A stretch of DNA of 9,443 nt from Rhodospirillaceae bacterium. Its GTDB lineage: Bacteria > Pseudomonadota > Alphaproteobacteria > UBA8366 > GCA-2717185. Both the position numbers and the translations under genes were made by a program. Positions 6,971 to 9,443 of this stretch are shown piece by piece (the stretch's first letter is position 1; each line of letters begins with the position of its first letter). The notes beneath the pieces were generated by a model. The model saw only the letters and a program-made list of their open reading frames with translations. It searched no databases and was not told the DNA's origin. Location: NCBI GenBank assembly GCA_018660965.1, contig JABJJH010000057.1, forward strand, positions 1 through 9,443, in the 5' to 3' direction.

Positions 6971-7020
6971 GACTTTTAATCAGACGGTCACAGGTTAGAA
7001 TCCTGTCGCGCTCACCATTG
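6971..7020 (+). repeat. Attachment repeat, right copy (displaced tRNA-Lys 3' end)
   Basis: A direct copy of 5385-5434 with one difference: the conserved C of the tRNA T loop is A at 6997, turning TTCGAA into TTAGAA. There is no acceptor 5' strand, D arm or complete anticodon stem upstream, so this is a non-functional tRNA fragment left by integration. Confidence 0.93.
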
Positions 7021-7287
7021 CCTGTAATAGCTTAACGGAGTTCCGTTGATAATAATCTTCGGTCTATACAATACTGTTAATTCTCGAACTCTTTAACGTA
7101 AATTTGTTTTTCACCGCAATTGAGACCTCTATAAAGAGAGAAATTATTCACTTATGGTGAAGGTCGCGTACGTTTAGTTGAGAATTTTAATTATAATTTT
7201 TCACTCAAGTCTCTTTAAATTTTTAATTTCCCGGTGTAAAAGCTTATTTGTATTGCAGTGATACTATTAACTTTACGGACGAATCTC
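7021..7287. other. AT-rich non-coding stretch between the right att site and the small ORF
   Basis: Noticeably more AT-rich than the flanking chromosome. It contains a TATAAT at 7192-7197 that could serve the small ORF, without a convincing -35 box. It sits inside a loose palindrome whose ends are TTGAG (7178-7182) and CTCAA (7204-7208). I see no coding sequence here. Base composition and position next to the attachment site suggest foreign or relict DNA. Confidence 0.5.
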
Positions 7288-7578
7288 ATGAAAATTAACG
7301 AATCTGAACTCACCAAAGGTCAAATTCGCAAACTGAATGCTCTTCGGAAATCTATTGGTGACAAGTTAGGCGAAGATGTTTTTTCAAAATGGATGAAAGA
7401 ACAGTCTTCAGCAAAGCCTACGGAGACAGTTGATCCCGTCGCGGAAAAATTATTGGAAGCGCTCAAATCTCTTGAAAGCGATAAAAGCATCAAACTTGGG
7501 AATTGGGGTTACGCAATTCGACGCGCAAAAGGACATGCCGCAAAAGGCTTTACAGCGACGAAAATCACAAAATCATAA
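7288..7578 (+). CDS. Small lysine-rich protein of unknown function
   Basis: A 96-residue ORF starting at ATG 7288, chosen over an in-frame GTG at 7258 because a GGA-containing ribosome site (7275-7281) is correctly spaced for the ATG and the N-terminal extension is not protein-like. The N-terminal half is a predicted charged helix with L-T-K-G-Q-I-R-K-L-N-A-L-R-K-S-I-G (about 8-24) and the G-E-D-V-F-S-K-W-M segment (about 28-36). A Pro/Thr/Ser linker leads to a second helix (about 50-65) and a basic C-terminal end containing N-W-G-Y-A-I-R-R-A-K-G-H-A-A-K-G. There is no signal peptide or membrane segment. The helical motif and basic character would fit a nucleic-acid-binding or toxin/antitoxin-type small protein, but I do not recognise the family and propose no function. 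It lies in AT-rich DNA next to the integrase element, consistent with acquisition. Confidence 0.6.
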   Translation: MKINESELTKGQIRKLNALRKSIGDKLGEDVFSKWMKEQSSAKPTETVDPVAEKLLEALKSLESDKSIKLGNWGYAIRRAKGHAAKGFTATKITKS

Positions 7579-7663
7579 ATGCCCGCTGATATTAAGAACG
7601 AACGTTTCCATCCGTAAATGGATTCAAATTTTATGAACGGCAATCTCGTGTTCATCCAGGGTC

Positions 7664-7715
7664 GTGAAATTAGTTGAAACGGCGGATTTTCTATAACCGT
7701 TGCAACTAATTTCGC
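7664..7715. repeat. Long imperfect inverted repeat downstream of the selenoprotein gene
   Basis: GAAATTAGTTG (7666-7676) pairs with CAACTAATTTC (7703-7713). After one A/G mismatch, AACGG (7678-7682) pairs with CCGTT (7697-7701), leaving a 14-nt loop. A G-U and a G-C pair extend the stem to 7664/7715 in RNA. It lies between converging genes, about 50 bp after the selenoprotein stop and about 85 bp after the small ORF. No T-run follows on either strand, so it is not a classical intrinsic terminator. A 3'-end-stabilising hairpin, an operator or a small dispersed repeat are all possible. The weaker hairpin TCCAT (7607-7611) / ATGGA (7618-7622) follows the small ORF. The rest of 7579-7766 shows nothing else. 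Confidence 0.75.
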
Positions 7716-7766
7716 TATAATCTTAAAGATGCAACTCAGTCTTAAATAGTTAAAACATTAACTGCT

Positions 7767-8414
7767 TTAGACGGCGCGGTTTACTGCGGCCTCCCATGCT
7801 TCCACGTCAAACCCTGGCGAGCCCACGACAGTGCGGAATTCCACGACGCCGTCGCTGTTGAGCACATAAAGGCGTTCAGGAAGCCCCGCGTACAGCGTAT
7901 CAACTTCATTGGACATGTTGTCCAATAGCATTGGCATCTGCATATCGAGTTTCAACGTGCAGACCTCTGCAATTTTTGCGCGCGCCTCTATCGTTTCCGG
8001 TTGCGCATGCAAAACATCGTCGTTGAGATTGCGGGCGACCTGCCACCCATCAGTCGGATGGGCTTCTTGAATGTAGATACAATAAAAATCCATCCGGTCC
8101 TTGAACGCATGATAGGTTTCGTTCAGGCGCACGGCCTGTAGACGAAACGGCGGTCAAGTATAGGAGCCGAGGATTAAGCCAATCGGCCTTCCCAAGGCCT
8201 CAGAAAGACGAAAAATTTCGCCGGTTCGAAGGCCCTTAGTCGACAATCGTTCAATTTCAAAGTCTGGAGCAGGATCGCCAACCTTAGGCGCCACTTTGTC
8301 ACGCTCGGAGCGATCGCGAACCATTGTTTCGTATTGCGAGCGCGATTGCATGGATGATCCCCAACGCTCGTCAGGAACATCATCCGGGTGAAGATACGAC
8401 GTGTTCAACCACAT
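7767..8414 (-). CDS. Iodothyronine deiodinase-like selenoprotein (in-frame TGA read as selenocysteine)
   Basis: A thioredoxin-fold oxidoreductase of the deiodinase family, read through one in-frame TGA (8156-8154) as selenocysteine 87 of 215 residues. N-terminal part: an acidic/polar leader, then the peroxiredoxin-like K-V-G-D-P-A-P-D-F at 44-52. The active site reads G-S-Y-T-U-P-P-F (83-90), matching the G-S-x-T-U-P-P-F of vertebrate deiodinases. Downstream come I-Y-I-Q-E-A-H-P-T-D-G-W (113-124), the deiodinase signature, and L-D-N-M-S-N ... E-R-L-Y-V-L (164-185). Ser84, Thr86, Tyr114, Glu117, His119 and His136 keep the spacing of catalytic residues known from mammalian Dio3, 32 residues separating Sec and the first His. 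There is no membrane anchor, so it is soluble. ATG 8414 is preferred (AGAGG 10 nt upstream) over TTG 8438, which would add eight residues. The substrate in bacteria is unknown and thyroid hormone is not implied. A plain nonsense mutation is unlikely given conserved flanks and the SECIS-like hairpin. Confidence 0.92.
8116..8148 (-). promoter_or_regulatory. Putative bacterial SECIS element
   Basis: In the mRNA, starting 6 nt after the UGA, GUUUCGU (8148-8142) pairs perfectly with ACGAAAC (8122-8116). Above an asymmetric internal loop (CUA opposite A), CAGGC (8138-8134) pairs with GCCUG (8128-8124) around the five-base apical loop CGUGC (8133-8129). The apical loop starts 21 nt after the UGA, within the distance range known for bacterial SECIS elements, which lie in the coding region just after the codon. 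The loop carries a GU, whereas E. coli elements have GGU, so SelB recognition may differ in detail. All 12 pairs are Watson-Crick. Confidence 0.8.
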
Positions 8415-8455
8415 GTCTCGAAAACCTCTTTTATTCAAAGGGGAGAAGTCGGCAG

Positions 8456-8461
8456 ATTATA
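8456..8461 (-). promoter_or_regulatory. Possible -10 box upstream of the selenoprotein gene
   Basis: An exact TATAAT on the minus strand, 41 bp before the ATG at 8414, in the 119-bp gap after the dehydrogenase. The region 17 bp further upstream reads TTTCGA, only a weak -35, so an own promoter is possible but read-through from the dehydrogenase is not excluded. Confidence 0.35.
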
Positions 8462-8533
8462 CGCCCGTAATACTACATTCGAAACAATGCGAGGTTTCTC
8501 CATTGCCAATGTTTTGCGGAACCGGTGACGAAT

Positions 8534-9286
8534 TTATTTCGGTAGCCCTGCGCGTCGTCGCAAATTTTCATCGTTTATGTTGAGTTCCTGACCCGCCAGA
8601 TCGCTGGCCTCCTCCCTGCACAGCCATGTAATGACCGTGGCGGGCGTCTCCACCGGCCAATGATCCTCACGCTTCATCTGGCTTATCGGATTCACGCCGG
8701 ATGCCCGAATGACCGCTTGCATTTCTGTATCAACGGTTCCCGGCGCATAACCATAAACCCGCACTTTGTCAGAAGGGATTTCCAACGCGATGGATCGCGT
8801 CAGCATCGCCATACCCGCCTTGCCGGCGCAATAGGCGCTCCATCCTTCCCGTGGCGCGTGCGCCGCGCCGGAGCTGACATTGACAATAACACCGTTATCG
8901 CCAAACGCCGCCAACGCCGCCTTCACCATGAAATAAGCGCCCGCGAGATTGATGGAAATCGAGTCGGCCCAGTCTTGGGGATCTGCATCCCGAACGGAAG
9001 CGATGGGTTCGATGACGCCCGCATTGTTGACCAAGATGTCGAGCCGGCCAAACGCGCCTACCGTCTTTACGACAGCCGACGTAACCTGAGCGAAATCTGA
9101 AACGTCGCAACCCACCGCGCTAGCTTGCCCACCGTTGGTGCGTATTTCAGCCGCGATTTCTTCGCAAGCTTCAACGTTGCGCGCGACTAACATAACCGCA
9201 GCCCCTTGGGCCGCCAGTTCCCGTGCCGTCGCCGCGCCAATACCCTTACTAGCGCCAGTCACGATCGCAACTTTTCCCGCCATCAT
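8534..9286 (-). CDS. Short-chain dehydrogenase/reductase (SDR) family oxidoreductase
   Basis: A 250-residue classical SDR, an NAD(P)(H)-dependent cytosolic oxidoreductase of the FabG-like type. The nucleotide-binding motif T-G-A-S-K-G-I-G is at 10-17, the structural N-N-A-G at 87-90, and the catalytic tetrad is Asn113, Ser139, Tyr152 and Lys156 (Y-C-A-G-K). The APG turn after the active site is at 181-183. The cofactor-specificity loop has Arg36 after the second strand (V-A-R-N), which leans towards NADP but is not decisive. The start at 9286 is supported by GGAG (9298-9295) with 8-nt spacing; a second ATG follows directly at 9283. The substrate is unknown. The selenoprotein gene lies 119 bp downstream on the same strand, so the two may form a redox operon. 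The upstream 157 bp to the window end hold no gene and no convincing promoter. Confidence 0.93.
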   Translation of the reverse strand: MMAGKVAIVTGASKGIGAATARELAAQGAAVMLVARNVEACEEIAAEIRTNGGQASAVGCDVSDFAQVTSAVVKTVGAFGRLDILVNNAGVIEPIASVRDADPQDWADSISINLAGAYFMVKAALAAFGDNGVIVNVSSGAAHAPREGWSAYCAGKAGMAMLTRSIALEIPSDKVRVYGYAPGTVDTEMQAVIRASGVNPISQMKREDHWPVETPATVITWLCREEASDLAGQELNINDENLRRRAGLPK

Positions 9287-9443
9287 CGCGTTATCTCCAA
9301 ATCTGTTTTGAATGCCCTTTGGGCGAATCCAGCCCAGTTGCAGGTTTACTGAGGCGTCATGGCGAATGAAAGCAGGAATGCAAATTGTCGAATGTTTACT
9401 TAGGTCAAAACAACAAATTTTTAATTCTGATGCTACGTTGCCG

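Larger units (their letters stand above)
5385..7020. mobile_element. Minimal integrative element at tRNA-Lys carrying only an integrase
   Basis: The segment between the two 50-bp attachment repeats has a repeat-to-repeat distance of 1586 bp. It holds one convincing gene, the tyrosine integrase, plus about 240 bp at the tRNA side and about 138 bp at the other side. Paired GGTACCAC-type sites lie near both ends. I see no excisionase, replication, transfer or cargo gene. Either the element is a naturally tiny, possibly still excisable unit, or it is the remains of a larger island deleted down to its integrase. An outer att copy beyond the window would mean it is part of something bigger. The repeats and the integrase are seen directly; the history is inference. 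Confidence 0.85.

Noticed and set aside
6971..7020. A second tRNA-Lys gene
   Set aside because: It lacks the acceptor 5' strand and D arm and has a mutated T loop; it is the displaced att copy.
7258..7287. GTG start for the small lysine-rich ORF
   Set aside because: There is no ribosome site at the GTG, and the ATG at 7288 has one at proper spacing.
7664..7715. Intrinsic terminator
   Set aside because: The stem is strong but no T-run follows on either strand and the loop is 14 nt; listed as an inverted repeat instead.
7767..8438. Two separate genes (7767-8132 and 8154-8438) or a pseudogene broken by a nonsense mutation
   Set aside because: Both parts are in one frame, the single TGA falls on the catalytic Sec position of the family, conserved motifs lie on both sides and a SECIS-like hairpin follows. 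The downstream ATG at 8132 lies inside the predicted hairpin and has no good ribosome site.
8415..8438. TTG 8438 as start of the selenoprotein
   Set aside because: The ATG at 8414 has an AGAGG ribosome site 10 nt upstream, while the TTG has none visible. Not fully excluded.
1..9443. CRISPR array, insertion sequence or transposase
   Set aside because: No regularly spaced short repeats, no transposase motifs and no terminal inverted repeats with target duplications were seen; the only mobile unit is the integrase element.

Overview
The window (roughly 50-55% GC by eye) looks like chromosomal DNA of a proteobacterium, most likely an alphaproteobacterium. That assignment rests on protein style and on the recG / DUF502 pairing, and no rRNA or other marker is present to confirm it. 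The genes are densely packed, several overlap by ATGA, and one short accessory patch sits at a tRNA gene.

Layout. (1) 1-1194: the C-terminal part of the RecG helicase, cut by the window edge, converging on and slightly overlapping a DUF502 membrane protein on the minus strand (1175-1975). (2) 2127-3748: a two-gene, translationally coupled operon of a type III polyketide synthase and an isoprenylcysteine-carboxyl-methyltransferase-like membrane methyltransferase. This is the arrangement known for bacterial alkylpyrone or alkylresorcinol synthesis with O-methylation. (3) 3877-5246: a CRP-type regulator coupled by ATGA to an exported protein of unknown function. (4) 5356-5431: tRNA-Lys(UUU), used as the integration site of a very small element (5385-7020). 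The element's only recognisable gene is a tyrosine integrase, and it is bounded by 50-bp direct repeats and carries paired GGTACCAC-type sites near both ends. (5) 7021-7766: an AT-rich patch with one small lysine-rich ORF and a long imperfect palindrome. (6) 7767-9286, minus strand: a short-chain dehydrogenase followed by a deiodinase-family gene.

The main discovery is the deiodinase-family gene. It appears as two adjacent ORFs separated by a single in-frame TGA, at exactly the position of the catalytic selenocysteine of iodothyronine deiodinases (G-S-Y-T-[TGA]-P-P-F). Directly downstream of the TGA the mRNA can fold into a two-part hairpin with a small apical loop starting 21 nt after the UGA, as expected of a bacterial SECIS element. 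The gene therefore most likely encodes a soluble bacterial deiodinase-like selenoprotein of about 215 residues, and the host should carry selA, selB, selC and selD elsewhere. Nothing in the window shows its substrate. The upstream dehydrogenase may be co-transcribed with it.
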